Assembly: GCA_914767885.1 (NCBI GenBank)
Contig: CAJZBQ010000053.1
Span: 1-64,000, forward strand
DNA length: 64,000 nt
From: Blepharisma stoltei
Taxonomy: Eukaryota; Ciliophora; Heterotrichea; Heterotrichida; Blepharismidae
Direction of reading: 5' to 3'
How positions within the stretch are numbered: position 1 is the first letter of the stretch; every line of letters begins with the position of its first letter. This document shows, one piece after another, positions 1 to 13,074 of this stretch. A program made the position numbers and the translations under genes. The notes beneath the pieces were generated by a model. That model saw nothing but the letters and a program-made list of their open reading frames with translations. It made no database searches and had not been told where the DNA came from.

Positions 1-3000
1 AACACCCTAACACCCTAACACCCTAACACCCTAACACCCTAACACCCTAACACCCTAACACCCTAACACCCTAACACCCTAACCCTACACCCTAACACCC
101 TAACACCCTAACACCCTAACACCCCTAACACCCTAACACCCTAACACCCTAACACCCTAACACCCTAACACCCTAACACCCTAACACCCTACACCCTAAC
201 GACCCTAAACACCCTAACACCCTAACTACCCTAACACCCTAACACCCTAACACCCTAACACCCTAACACCCTAACACCCTAACACCCTAACACCCTAACA
301 CCCTAACACCCTAACACCCTAACACCCTAACACCCTAACACCCTAACACCCTAACACCCTAACACCCTAACACCCTAACACCCTAACACCCTAACACCCT
401 AACACCCTAACACCCTAACACCCTAACACCCTAACACCCTAACACCCTAACACCCTAACACCCTAACACCCTAACACCCTAACACCCTAACACCCTAACA
501 CCCTAACACCCTAACACCCTAACACCCTAACACCCTAACACCCTAACACCCTAACACCCTAACACCCTAACACCCTAACACCCTAACACCCTAACACCCT
601 AACACCCTAACACCCTAAACACCCTAACACCCTAACACCCTAACACCCTAACACCCTAACACCCTAACACCCTAACACCCTAACACCCTAACACCCTAAC
701 ACCCTAACACCCTAACACCCTAACACCCTAACACCCTAACACCCTAACACCCTAACACCCTAACACCCTAACACCCTAACACCCTAACACCCTAACACCC
801 TAACACCCTAACACCCTAACACCCTAACACCCTAACACCCTAACACCCTAACACCCTAACACCCTAACACCCTAACACCCTAACACCCTAACACCCTAAC
901 ACCCTAACACCCTAACACCCTAACACCCTAACACCCTAACACCCTAACACCCTAACACCCTAACACCCTAACACCCTAACACCCTAACACCCTAACACCC
1001 TAACACCCTAACACCCTAACACCCTAACACCCTAACACCCTAACACCCTAACACCCTAACACCCTAACACCCTAACACCCTAACACCCTAACACCCTAAC
1101 ACCCTAACACCCTAACACCCTAACACCCTAACACCCTAACACCCTAACACCCTAACACCCTAACACCCTAACACCCTAACACCCTAACACCCTAACACCC
1201 TAACACCCTAACACCCTAACACCCTAACACCCTAACACCCTAACACCCTAACACCCTAACACCCTAACACCCTAACACCCTAACACCCTAACACCCTAAC
1301 ACCCTAACACCCTAACACCCTAACACCCTAACACCCTAACACCCTAACACCCTAACACCCTAACACCCTAACACCCTAACACCCTAACACCCTAACACCC
1401 TAACACCCTAACACCCTAACACCCTAACACCCTAACACCCTAACACCCTAACACCCTAACACCCTAACACCCTAACACCCTAACACCCTAACACCCTAAC
1501 ACCCTAACACCCTAACACCCTAACACCCTAACACCCTAACACCCTAACACCCTAACACCCTAACACCCTAACACCCTAACACCCTAACACCCTAACACCC
1601 TAACACCCTAACACCCTAACACCCTAACACCCTAACACCCTAACACCCTAACACCCTAACACCCTAACACCCTAACACCCTAACACCCTAACACCCTAAC
1701 ACCCTAACACCCTAACACCCTAACACCCTAACACCCTAACACCCTAACACCCTAACACCCTAACACCCTAACACCCTAACACCCTAACACCCTAACACCC
1801 TAACACCCTAACACCCTAACACCCTAACACCCTAACACCCTAACACCCTAACACCCTAACACCCTAACACCCTAACACCCTAACACCCTAACACCCTAAC
1901 ACCCTAACACCCTAACACCCTAACACCCTAACACCCTAACACCCTAACACCCTAACACCCTAACACCCTAACACCCTAACACCCTAACACCCTAACACCC
2001 TAACACCCTAACACCCTAACACCCTAACACCCTAACACCCTAACACCCTAACACCCTAACACCCTAACACCCTAACACCCTAACACCCTAACACCCTAAC
2101 ACCCTAACACCCTAACACCCTAACACCCTAACACCCTAACACCCTAACACCCTAACACCCTAACACCCTAACACCCTAACACCCTAACACCCTAACACCC
2201 TAACACCCTAACACCCTAACACCCTAACACCCTAACACCCTAACACCCTAACACCCTAACACCCTAACACCCTAACACCCTAACACCCTAACACCCTAAC
2301 ACCCTAACACCCTAACACCCTAACACCCTAACACCCTAACACCCTAACACCCTAACACCCTAACACCCTAACACCCTAACACCCTAACACCCTAACACCC
2401 TAACACCCTAACACCCTAACACCCTAACACCCTAACACCCTAACACCCTAACACCCTAACACCCTAACACCCTAACACCCTAACACCCTAACACCCTAAC
2501 ACCCTAACACCCTAACACCCTAACACCCTAACACCCTAACACCCTAACACCCTAACACCCTAACACCCTAACACCCTAACACCCTAACACCCTAACACCC
2601 TAACACCCTAACACCCTAACACCCTAACACCCTAACACCCTAACACCCTAACACCCTAACACCCTAACACCCTAACACCCTAACACCCTAACACCCTAAC
2701 ACCCTAACACCCTAACACCCTAACACCCTAACACCCTAACACCCTAACACCCTAACACCCTAACACCCTAACACCCTAACACCCTAACACCCTAACACCC
2801 TAACACCCTAACACCCTAACACCCTAACACCCTAACACCCTAACACCCTAACACCCTAACACCCTAACACCCTAACACCCTAACACCCTAACACCCTAAC
2901 ACCCTAACACCCTAACACCCTAACACCCTAACACCCTAACACCCTAACACCCTAACACCCTAACACCCTAACACCCTAACACCCTAACACCCTAACACCC

Positions 3001-3506
3001 TAACACCCTAACACCCTAACACCCTAACACCCTAACACCCTAACACCCTAACACCCTAACACCCTAACACCCTAACACCCTAACACCCTAACACCCTAAC
3101 ACCCTAACACCCTAACACCCTAACACCCTAACACCCTAACACCCTAACACCCTAACACCCTAACACCCTAACACCCTAACACCCTAACACCCTAACACCC
3201 TAACACCCTAACACCCTAACACCCTAACACCCTAACACCCTAACACCCTAACACCCTAACACCCTAACACCCTAACACCCTAACACCCTAACACCCTAAC
3301 ACCCTAACACCCTAACACCCTAACACCCTAACACCCTAACACCCTAACACCCTAACACCCTAACACCCTAACACCCTAACACCCTAACACCCTAACACCC
3401 TAACACCCTAACACCCTAACACCCTAACACCCTAACACCCTAACACCCTAACACCCTAACACCCTAACACCCTAACACCCTAACACCCTAACACCCTAAC
3501 ACCCTA
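1..3506. repeat. Telomere, (CCCTAACA)n
   Basis: About 3.5 kb of near-perfect tandem 8-mer CCCTAACA, C-rich strand 5' to 3', as expected at the left end of a chromosome. This repeat is known from heterotrich ciliates. Irregular units occur only near the outer end (around 80-145, 183-235 and 616: CCCTAACCCTACA, ACACCCCTAACA, TAACGACCCTAAACA, TAACTACCC); they may be variant units or read errors. The array stops abruptly at CCCTATATTC with no gradual degeneration. Confidence 0.97.
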
Positions 3507-3789
3507 TATTCTTTATTTGTAAATATGAATAATAAAAAGCGAAATATTATTGACATAAGTTTAAAAATCGAAAAATTAAAGTCTGAAACTAGACCTTTTC
3601 AAATTCTAATGAAAACCATTTGAACTATCTTCATTCCGTATGAATATCAATTACATAATTAAATTTGACTAAATTTCTTGATTTTTCTTATAATTTATCC
3701 ATTTTAATTATAAATATTAGCAATATGAATAAATAAATTTCATACTTTTTAACCCTTAAATCAATTTTTTCATTTTCGAACAATAATTC
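3507..3789. other. AT-rich subtelomeric spacer, nothing recognised
   Basis: Very AT-rich sequence between the telomere and a degenerate repeat block. No open frame, RNA gene or inverted repeat could be supported. Confidence 0.5.
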
Positions 3790-4431
3790 TCCATCCATCC
3801 GTCTATATCTACTCAAGCTAAAGCTTCAGCTATTAGTGATTTAACTATCTCTGCTGCAAAAATCTCCACTTCATCTGTCAAATCTCCCACTGTTTCTGCT
3901 TCGGAGATCTCTGCTTCATCTGTGACATCTTCCACTCTTCCTGCTTCAAATATTTCTACTTCAAGCATCAATTCTTCAACTCTGTTAGCTTCAAGTATTT
4001 ATAATTTGAGTGTCATTGCTTCATCTGTCACATCTTCAACTCTTACTGCTTCAACTATTTCTACTTCATCTCTCACGTCTTCAACTTTTACTTCTTCAAC
4101 TATTCTACTTCATCTGTCAAACTATTTCTACTTATCTGTCAAATTTTTAGCTATTAATGCTTCATCTTTTTCAGCCTTAAGTATAATCTCTTCAACTATC
4201 ATTGCTTCAAAAGTCTCTGCTTCAGTCATCATTGATTCAAAAATCACAGCATCTGCTATATCTGCTTTTTATATCAAATCTTCAGCTATATCTGCTTTAG
4301 CTGTCAGCGCATCATCTATTACATCTTCAACGATCAATGCATCAAGTATTTTTGCGGCTATCAGTGATTCAATTGTTAATATTACAAAAATTTCTACTCC
4401 AAAAATCACTGATACAAACAACAATAATTAA
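3790..4431 (+). repeat. Degenerate Ser/Thr-coding tandem repeat block
   Basis: Imperfect repeats built on variants of 'tcttcaactatttctgcttc' and 'tcatctgtcacatct' run for about 640 bp. In one plus frame they stay open and encode a low-complexity chain of Ser, Thr, Ala and Ile (units like SSTITAS), ending at TAA near 4431. The frame opens after a TAA near 3783 and contains no ATG, so a gene start is not visible. It could be a decayed or truncated surface-protein gene, or a non-coding subtelomeric satellite that happens to stay open. Confidence 0.4.
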
Positions 4432-4753
4432 TATTAAGAACTAAAAATTAAATTTTTGCAATCTAGAATTTGGCTCTCAATATTAATAATTCTTACACAC
4501 AATTTTTCAAATTATATTGCTCGCTAGTAGAATTTAATAATTACTTCATCAATCATATTCCAATATTAAGACTATAGCATATCATGTCTTTTAATTTGTA
4601 TGAGAATGGACCGTAATCGATTTGCTCAGGCTTTAAAGGAGGGATAGCTATTTCCTTCATCTTGAAGTTTCAATTGAGAGAGTTGGGTTTTATAAAAATT
4701 AGCAAATGCTAAGCTTTTTCAAAAAAATCCATTTCTTCATAAAAAATTTCAAT
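4432..4753. other. Intergenic leader before the first giant gene
   Basis: AT-rich spacer of about 320 bp. No gene is supported; it presumably carries the promoter and 5' UTR of the gene starting at 4754, but no specific element was recognised. Confidence 0.4.
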
Positions 4754-7700
4754 ATGATCTTTTTAATTGTCATGCTTCTCTTCAATGCTTATGGCCTCAT
4801 CACTTGCAACCCAAATACTTGCATTCCTAAAGCAGTAATTTTTATGTAGCGAGGCGATGGAATTTGCGACTTAAGCTGCATGACATCCTATTGTGGCTTT
4901 GATTCTGGATCAAGCTGGAGCTTTGGTGATTCCTTTCAAAAATCTGATTGCTACTCATCCTGTAAAGATATAGCATCGTCGATATGCCTTGATGTTTTGG
5001 GCAACGGAGTCTGTGATCAATATTGCAGCATCCCTGAGTGTGGCTATGATCTTGGAGATTGCAGCTACTGTGGCAATGAGTGTAAATTGCATTTAGGTCT
5101 AGAAAATCAACTAAATGGAAGTTGTAACCCAGCATGTGATGTTCCTTCTTGCTATTACGCAGAAAACGTATGCCGAGAATGCTCTGTAGGGTGCAACTCA
5201 ACAATCTGAGGAGATGGAAATTGCAATAGCGAATGCAAAAATGCTCAGTGCAATTATGATAACGGAGACTGCTTAAGTCTTACTTGTGCTGAAAATTGCT
5301 TTATTTGGATGATAGGAAACTCAGAATGCGACCAAGCTTGTAACAATGAAAAATGCGAATATGACAAAAACGACTGCGGATGCACGCCAGAATGCCCAAA
5401 CAGGATATGAGGAGACGGGGTATGCAATGAAGAATGCAATAATTTAGACTGTGGGTTTGATAAAGGAGACTGTGGGCACTGCTCAAGTGGATGCAGCATC
5501 GCTAAACTTTCAAACCAAAAGTGTGATCCTGAATGCAATACTGCCAATTGTGAGTGAGACTATGGAATTTGTGGATGCTCCAAGTTTTGCGCAGTCGAGG
5601 ACTATGGGAAGTGCAGTCCTGGGTGCTTAGTAGGGGAATGCAATTATGATCAAATGAGCTCAGATTCTGAAAAACGGTGCAAAAACCAGGAATTGATCTG
5701 GTTTACTGTTTACCAGCAGATAATTAGAAATGATACCAGCTCTATTGTAAGTTTTGATGATTGCTGAGCAGCGTCTAGCTATAAATGTAATCTCACTATG
5801 GCTCTAGACAAAAATGAATGCCATCCAGAATGCTTTATACCTGTTTGCAACTATGGTCTTTGCCACACAAACTCATTATCAGATTGTAAAAGCAATCTCC
5901 CTGTCGAAGCCCACAATATCTGCAATTCTTGCACTTTCTCCTCCGAAATCTCAAACTCTTCTTGCAATGGATGCTTAAATAGTTCACCATCAAGCAATAA
6001 TTTAAATTTATTTGGATTGTCTTTTTGCTATTCAAATCCAGAAATAAAAACATTTCCTCATTACGATGTGGTATACTTGTCCTCTCAGCATTCCTCTGGT
6101 TTGTCTGGAAATGGGACAATTAATAATCCATTTTTGAATCTAGAAATGTATTTTTTGACTTCAATGAGTTGTGAGCCAAAGATATTAGGGCTGATAAATG
6201 ACGGAACTTATATATGGTCTCAACCATGGTCCTATCCATTTTGCAATGTCATCATGTTTTCATTGGATGAGAGTAAGGTAACTATAAGAACCTATGGATG
6301 ATATACTACTGGAATGGAGCTTGAACAAAATGTTACATTCGAAAATATTATTTTCAATGGTGCAGGATTTAATTATGACTTCTGCACTGGCTTTGAATAT
6401 TGCGAATATGTTTGATACAGCATTTTTAATGAGAGCGATGGCTACTATTATAGCGACAGAGGGGACCGAGTTTCTAAGTATCGATCACAGTATAGAGAAG
6501 ACTTTCCTGATTTTATAGGAAATTCTATGTTTATATGTTCAAGTTGTATTCTTACTTTTAGGAATGTAGAAATAAAGAACTGAAGATTCTATGTGTCAGC
6601 TATTATTAAAGGAAATGGAAATCTGAGATTGATTAATGTTAATTTTGACAATATATGAGTAAATAAAGAAGCAACTGCAGTAATTTCGCTGACTACGTCA
6701 AGCTCAAACAGCAACCCCACTTTTACCTATATTGGAGGACGTGTTTCAAGACTAAATAATGGGTATGAATTTGGAGATCCTTGAGACTTTCGTGGATTTT
6801 TGCATATATCTGGCCCTTCTTCAGTTCGTGTAGAAAACGTAGATTTTATGTATAATTTAGCCTACAGGAAGCCTCAAAGCACTTTTTCAGAAGCTTCACT
6901 AATATATCTTGAATCGCCTGCTACTTTTAAATTGTCTAACTGCACTTTTATGTATAATTATTATGAAACTGGCTTAATTCAGATTTATATGTCTGTATCA
7001 GCTAGCCAGTTTAAAGTCAATGCATCTGACTACATAAATTACTTTGAATTAGATCATATTATATTTGAAGGCTTAACATTTAAATCGAATTTCGCAGATT
7101 CCAGCTTCATTTATATCCACTATTTAAATAATCTTTTGAATTTTGCACTTCAAGACACAACGTTTGAACTGAATGGAGCTCTTGAAGGTCCTTTAATTAA
7201 TTTAGATAATTCTATAGTGCTGGAAGAGTACAAAATATGAACGACAAAAGAAATCACAACTCAGGCTGGGAGGATTTTCAACGCAACAATTGCGCCAAGA
7301 TGATGCAAGTTCAAAAATCTGAATTTCACAAAAAATTACGCTCAAGGGATGTTTAAAGCAGAATATATGGCAAATTTTTTAATCAGTAATGCCATTTTTG
7401 ATGCTAACTGGTCTTCAGATGATAGCGAAAATATAAACACTTTGGTTCTTGATTACTTCGTGAAAAGCGATCACTTATATATCAGGAAAGTAAAGGAATC
7501 TCCAGAGTCAATTGACTGCAAATGGCTGGCTTCAATTTCGAATTCATACAGTTTGGATATTTCATTTATTACAATAACTAACAATATATGTAGAACCTCT
7601 TCACCAACCTTTAGTATTTTTGAGTCAGATACCAAGGAAATCACTTCAATCAATTGTGACTCAAACTACGGAGAGGGAGCTGCCCCAATCTGTTTGCTGC

Positions 7701-10700
7701 TTACAGGGGCTTTTGAGAGAAATTTAACAAAATCAACATTTTCCAACAACCAAAATGCTTATTTTTCAGGAAATGGAGCCATTCAAATAAAAGACAGCCA
7801 AAGCATGTCCATCATTAATTGCACCTTCTTCAACAATACTGGCAACATTGGAGCTGCAGCTAGCTTTACAGGCATGAACTTATTAATTGATTCGTCAACA
7901 TTTGACTTGAATTCTTCTCCAAGTGGCTACGGAGCATCAATCTATGCTTTGTTTTCAGAAAGCTCAGATCAGAAATTGTTTAAGGTCTCTTCAAGTGCTT
8001 TTTCAAATGGATCTGGGCTGAATGGAGGCGCCATCTATATGGCACAAGTTTTGTCCCAAAATTCTATTGAATTAATAATATCTGATTCGCTATTTACTGG
8101 AAATGCCGCTTCTTATGGCTCTTCGATTTATTTAGATAGATCAATTTCACTTGATAGCTCTTCAAATGTAATTGATTGCCTGTTCCTTGCTAGCCAAATC
8201 GGGGTCTCTGGCTCTATATCTTTATACAACTCTGGGACCTTAAAATTTAAGGGCTGTAAATTTTCCAAAAATGTAGGCCCAAAAGGGGTGGTATTTTACG
8301 TAAATTTCAGAAGTTCTCTGAATTCAAAGCTTATTGTCGAGTCCTGCACATTTGAAAGTAACCGAGGAGATTCAATTGTCTTTTCTGGCAACCCAAGCAG
8401 TTCAATACAAATTGTGACTCAATTTTGCACTTTTGAATATAATACTGGAAGCGTGTTTTATATAATTTTTAACTCACTGGCCGATACAGGTTCGATTTTT
8501 CGCCATAACTCTGCTGATTCTTCTTGCATTCACTTTCAAAACTCTGCGAGTCTTGAATTAGCCTCAACTTTGTTTTTAAATAATACAAGCAGTTCAATGG
8601 GAGGAGCAATATCTCTCAGATCAAAATCTTCTCTTAATTGCAGCTTTTGTACTTTTACAGAAAATTTAGCCCAAAATGGCTTTGGAGGTGCTTTGTATGC
8701 AGAGGAGGACTCTTTCTTGAATATTTCAAATTCAATTTTTTCGAAAAATGTCGGCGGAAATGATGGAGATGCCATTTATATATTTAATGCCAAAAACTTA
8801 ACAATTAGTTCAAGTGAATTTTTTGATCATCTTTCCAAAGGAAGTGTCATTTACTTGATGAGCTCAGACTTAGAAATTTCATCTTCTCGTATATATAAAA
8901 ACAAATCTCCTGGTATTAAACTCAGTATGTCAACTATCAAAATAGAGAATTCTGAGATTACTGACCAGGTATGCACTTTGGGCTGCTCAGTTTCTGCAAC
9001 TTTGGAAAGTCAGGTGTATATTATAAATTCTCAATTGCGTCATAGTAATTCAACTAAAGGAGGAGGAGCTATATATTCAAGTCAGAGTGATATTTACCTT
9101 CAATCTTCTTCATTTAGCCAGCTCATTTCTGACTCTGGAGCCTCCATCTATGCAACGTACGAAAGCAATTTAGAAATTAAAGACTGTCAGTTTCTAGACA
9201 TAAGCTCCTCTTTAGATGGGATCATCTATGCATATCAAGCCACAATCTTAATAGAAAATTCCCATTTTAATCGCTTTACAGGTTCTGGCCTATATGGGAG
9301 CCTGCTAGCAAGCCTAGAAATAAAAGACTCCATTTTCACAGGAGGAAATGGGACTCTGGGAGCATCTATTTACTGCTTAAATTGCGAGTCAATTAACCTT
9401 GAAGATTGCTCCTTTACTGAGAATTATGCAGAGTCTTTAGGTGGGGCATTATACATAACAACAGACAATGGAAATGCGAAAAAAAGCAGTTGCGAAATAA
9501 GCAACTGCTTATTTGAACGTAATATTGGAGGAGCAGGAGGGGCTATCTATGCAAAGGATATCGCTTTACTGATTACTTCATCTCAATTTGCGAGCAATAA
9601 AGCTGATTTTTTAGGCTTAGAAACGAAAAACTATGGGCAGGCTGGAGGTGTTTATATGAGCTGTTCAAATGCAAATTATTGCGATTTTAAATTAAAATCT
9701 TGCAACTTTACCAAAAATTCAGCCAGTCTTAATGGAGGCGGCATATACTTTGACAATGAAGAGCCTGGCTTAAAGAATAACATCTTCAAAGACAATTCTG
9801 CAATCTATGGGAATGATGTGGCTTCATACCCAGTCAAACTGATGGTAGTCAATGAGGATGGAACACTAGCTGAAAATTTCAATGGAAGGGCTTTAAGTCA
9901 AATTCCCATCTCAACCTTTAATTTAACAGACGTGGCCTCAGGCCAAAAAAGTTCTAAACCTCTACTTATTGCTTTGGTAGATACTTTCGACCAAATTGTA
10001 AGTTCTGATCATGTGAGCACCGGAGAAATAAGACCAATCTCTTCAGCTATAGTTGACGGAACTATAAGAGTAACTGCAGTGAACGGGATTTTCAACTTTT
10101 CGTCATATACAATTTCAGCAGAGCCAGAAACAGATGTTCAAATTAAAGTGTTTTCGCCAAATATCGATATTTCGAAAGCACTAATCTCAGGCAGCTCATC
10201 AAGTCAGTCTTTATACATCAACGCTAAAATGAGAAGCTGCAGGACTGGCGAAGTTAAGAATGGGAAACTATGCAAAGTTTGTCCTGAGGGCTATTACAGC
10301 TTGGGGACAAACTTAACCTCATGCTTGGCTTGTCCTGATGTAGCTGTGTGCTATGGGAGCTATAGAATGTCTCCAAAGCCTGGATATTGAAGAGATAACC
10401 CATACACAGATCAGTTCTGGAAATGCCCCAATCCTTCTGCTTGCCTTGGATCCCCTGATGCAGATAATGTCTCCTATACTGGGGTTTGCAGTAAAGGCTA
10501 CAAAGGAAACAAATGCCAATCCTGCCAAGAAAATTATTCTAGATCATTAAGCAGCAAGTGCAAAGAATGCCCGTCCTTAGCATTAAATATCTTCATAATA
10601 ATTGCCATTTTTTGCTTGTTCATCATTGTAGCGTTCTTGCTAGTGAGATCCATCATCAAATCAGCTTTAAAACCCGCAGCTCTAGTGCCAGTATACCTGA

Positions 10701-12469
10701 AAATCTTTTTGAATTACATACAGTTGGTAAATATTGCTTCCACTTTTGACTTGAGCTGGCCCTCAGAAGTGATATAATGTATTGGTAATATTTTACTTTG
10801 CTTATTTATGGTAAATTGATTTTAAAATGTCAAAAAAAATTTGACATGCCATTATATATAAAACTGAGTCTATGGTATGTTAAAATTTTTTTTTGGCATT
10901 TTAAAATCAATTTACCATAAATAAGCAAAATGAAATTTATGCAAGGGATTATAGAACTATTTTACGTCCAAAATGGAGTAGACTATGTTTATCAGCAGAT
11001 CTATTCCTTTGAGTGTCTTTTGAAAGAAGATCACGGAAGCGATAGCTACTTCAAGACGTTGGTAATTATCGCAGCATTTCCAGCAATTGCTTTTTTCATA
11101 GCCTTCATTATATGAATTTTGATTAAAGCCATTCAACAATCATATAAAAACTTTTGAGATGATTTTATATCGACCTGCATCATTATTTTGTTCCTCATAT
11201 ACCCAACAGTTGTAAAAAAATTGCTTGGGTCTCTTAACTGCACAGAAATCAACTCTGGAGAATTTTGGCTTAAGGAAGATCTTGACATACGATGCTGGGA
11301 GGAAAGGCATATCTTTTATATTTTAGCTGTTACCATCCCTGCTTTAATTGTATGGGGAATTTTTTTCCCTGTAATATGTCTAATAAGTATTGTTAGACAG
11401 AGAAAAATGCTGGAGAATGTCAATGTCAGGCTAAGATATGGGTTTCTCTTTACTCCCCCCCCCTCCGTGAGCGAACAAAACCATTAGAAAAATCGCCATT
11501 TTTTGACCAAAAACCCACCCTCCGTGAGTGAACAAAAATTTTTTTAATAGAAAAAATTTTAATGGAAAAAAATTTGATATATAAGTGATAATTAGTATAA
11601 TGAAATCTAGAGCTAATTCTGTTTAATTTTAAACAAATTGCGTTTTAAAACATAAATTTTGCAAATTAAATTAATATTTGCTTCCCAATTTTTGCAAATT
11701 AGGATTTTTTTAAATTTCGAAAAAAATATTTTTTATAAAATTTTTATATATAAATGTTTTTTAAAAAAAAAAATTAACCCCCCTCCGTGAGCGAACAAAA
11801 TTTTTTTGTTCGCTCACGGAGGGGGGGGGGGGAGTTAGTGGATTTAAGCCAAAGCAATATTTTTGGGAGTTTATTATTTTATATAGCAAGCTTCTCTTGG
11901 TTTGCTGCTCAGTTTTTATGACGGTTATAAATATAAAAATTCAGGCACTCATTGCTGCAGCCTTATTGTCATTATTTTGGCATCTCCAATTTGGAAACAA
12001 GCCTTATATTGAAGATAACTTAAATAATACAGAGCTAGTCGCAAAAACAGTATGCGTAATCACAATTTACAGTGGCTTATTTTATTTGACTGGCTCTTTG
12101 GGGAATACTGCGAAAATCATTTTATTTATTTTTATATTTATCACAAATATATACTTTGTGGCTTATTGATTCTTCAAGTTATTTAAATTTAGCATCCCAA
12201 TTATAATTAAAAAGATAAAGAAGTTATTTAAAGGCACTAAGGTCGTGCCTATTTCAAATTCTGAAGTTCTTAGTCAGCCAGAAACTTTGAAAAATGCCAC
12301 TAGAAATCAAAATTTTTCGATTTCTTCAATTGAAAGCTTGCAGCTTAAGACCATAGATGTTTATTTTGGAAGAGATCCTGAAAGCTTGCCAGAAAATTTT
12401 GATCAAGAAAAACCTTTTAAAAGCGCTTTGACTCCCGGCCAAAGCCATGAAGAACTTGGTGATTTCTAA
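4754..12469 (+). CDS. Giant LNR / beta-helix multi-pass membrane protein, paralog 1
   Basis: Reading UGA as Trp, removing one 15-nt intron and two IESs gives an uninterrupted 2378-residue protein. Residues 1-17 form a signal peptide (MIFLIVMLLFNAYG). A Cys-rich region to about residue 330 has Lin-12/Notch-type repeats (pattern GNGVCDQYC..PECGYDLGDC, repeated several times). A long parallel beta-helix-like region (about 350-1750) has recurring GGAIY/GGALY motifs and N-glycosylation sites. A stalk near 1820 with CxxC spacing resembles ephrin-receptor-like Cys repeats. About eight hydrophobic helices follow from roughly residue 1935, then a short cytoplasmic tail. The downstream gene is a full-length paralog, so this is a tandem duplication. 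A large extracellular adhesion or sensing protein is inferred; the ligand is unknown. The start is the first ATG, which directly gives the signal peptide. Confidence 0.85.
4835..4849 (+). other. 15-nt spliceosomal intron
   Basis: GTAATTTTTATGTAG contains an in-frame stop. Its removal joins ..PKA to RGDGICDL and gives an LNR-like Cys pattern. The paralog at 13171 has an intron at the equivalent place just before (R/K)GDG. Confidence 0.9.
10773..10953. mobile_element. TA-bounded IES, TATAAT-ended, in paralog 1
   Basis: The element has about 58-bp imperfect inverted repeats. Both ends start TATAAT and share TTTGCTTATTTATGG at identical distance from the tip. It splits Trp-Pro-Ser-Glu-Val-Ile from Glu-Leu-Phe. 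Removing 179 bp (one TA left) restores the frame and matches WPNEVIEFF in the second paralog, which has no insertion here. Confidence 0.92.
11450..11837. mobile_element. C-rich IES/MITE copy A (family 1), TTA-flanked
   Basis: Ends CTCCC...GGGAG flanked by TTA on both sides. The motif CCTCCGTGAGCGAACAAAA lies at the left tip, again about 65 bp in, and twice as a hairpin at the right end. Removing 385 bp joins YGFLF to SGFKPKQYFWEF, which aligns with YGFLFNGYKSNYYYWEF of the second paralog, which lacks the insertion. It has no coding capacity and is almost identical to the copy at 20539. Confidence 0.95.
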
Positions 12470-12813
12470 AATAATGAATATATTATCGGTAACCCCAGGA
12501 GATATAAAGAATAATTAAACTAATCTACTTATAGTGATAATAAATGAGTAAAACAATTAAAAAAGAAAATAAGTACGGTATTTGCAAAACCCTAGAAGGA
12601 AGCACATTGCTAAGATGCTGAAATAAGCATAATTAAGCAATTAAATTATAAGAGCTTTTAATAATTTTAAATTTAACTTTAATGCTCTTTTTTATAAGCT
12701 TTATTCGAACAACTTTCTTTGTTATTATCCATAATTGTCATAGTAAAAATAGAATTGCGTCCTTAAACTAATTCTTTTATAAAATATTCAATGATGTTTT
12801 CCTAGACTATATC
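12470..12813. other. Intergenic; one 30-codon frame at 12544
   Basis: Spacer between the two giant paralogs. A short frame at 12544-12636 starts ATG and encodes a basic 30-residue peptide with two Cys (UGA read as Trp once). It is too short to support as a gene. Nothing else was recognised. Confidence 0.25.
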
Positions 12814-13062
12814 ATGAATAGCAATCAGCAAATAGATTTTTCTCATTTAATTAAATCTTCATGTAGGCGCAGTGATGCCGCTGCCTAGTCTGAACTTAAA
12901 ACTTTTGTTCCTATAAATTCCAAAAACATTAAGCGTTCCTGGCTCAAAGGGGAAAAAAAGCGAAATTATATCTTAAAGATAAACCGACCTAGCCATAGAA
13001 ATGCTGAGATTAGCCTTAATTTCTTTCAGCTAGTTAATAAAATTAGTAAAATATATTTGTAA
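12814..13062 (+). pseudogene. Possible small gene or pseudogene with one in-frame UAG
   Basis: An 83-codon frame starts with ATG and ends with TAA, interrupted only by TAG at codon 25 (12886). The part after the TAG is basic and has coding-like codons (..KTFVPINSKNIKRSW..). No 15- or 16-nt intron removes the TAG in frame: the only GT..AG span found across it is 17 nt and breaks the frame. It lies 12 bp upstream of the second giant gene, so it may equally be leader sequence. No family was recognised. Confidence 0.25.
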
Positions 13063-13074
13063 AAATTAATAGCT

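Noticed and set aside
10773-10953. The inverted repeat at 10.8 kb as a transcription terminator or long intron
   Set aside because: Introns here are 15 nt, the ends are TA-bounded with 58-bp inverted repeats, and removal at TA matches the paralog exactly.
11450-11837. Short frames inside the C-rich and GC-rich elements
   Set aside because: They arise from inverted repeats and low-complexity AT cores, differ between copies and lack starts in context. No transposase fragment was recognised.
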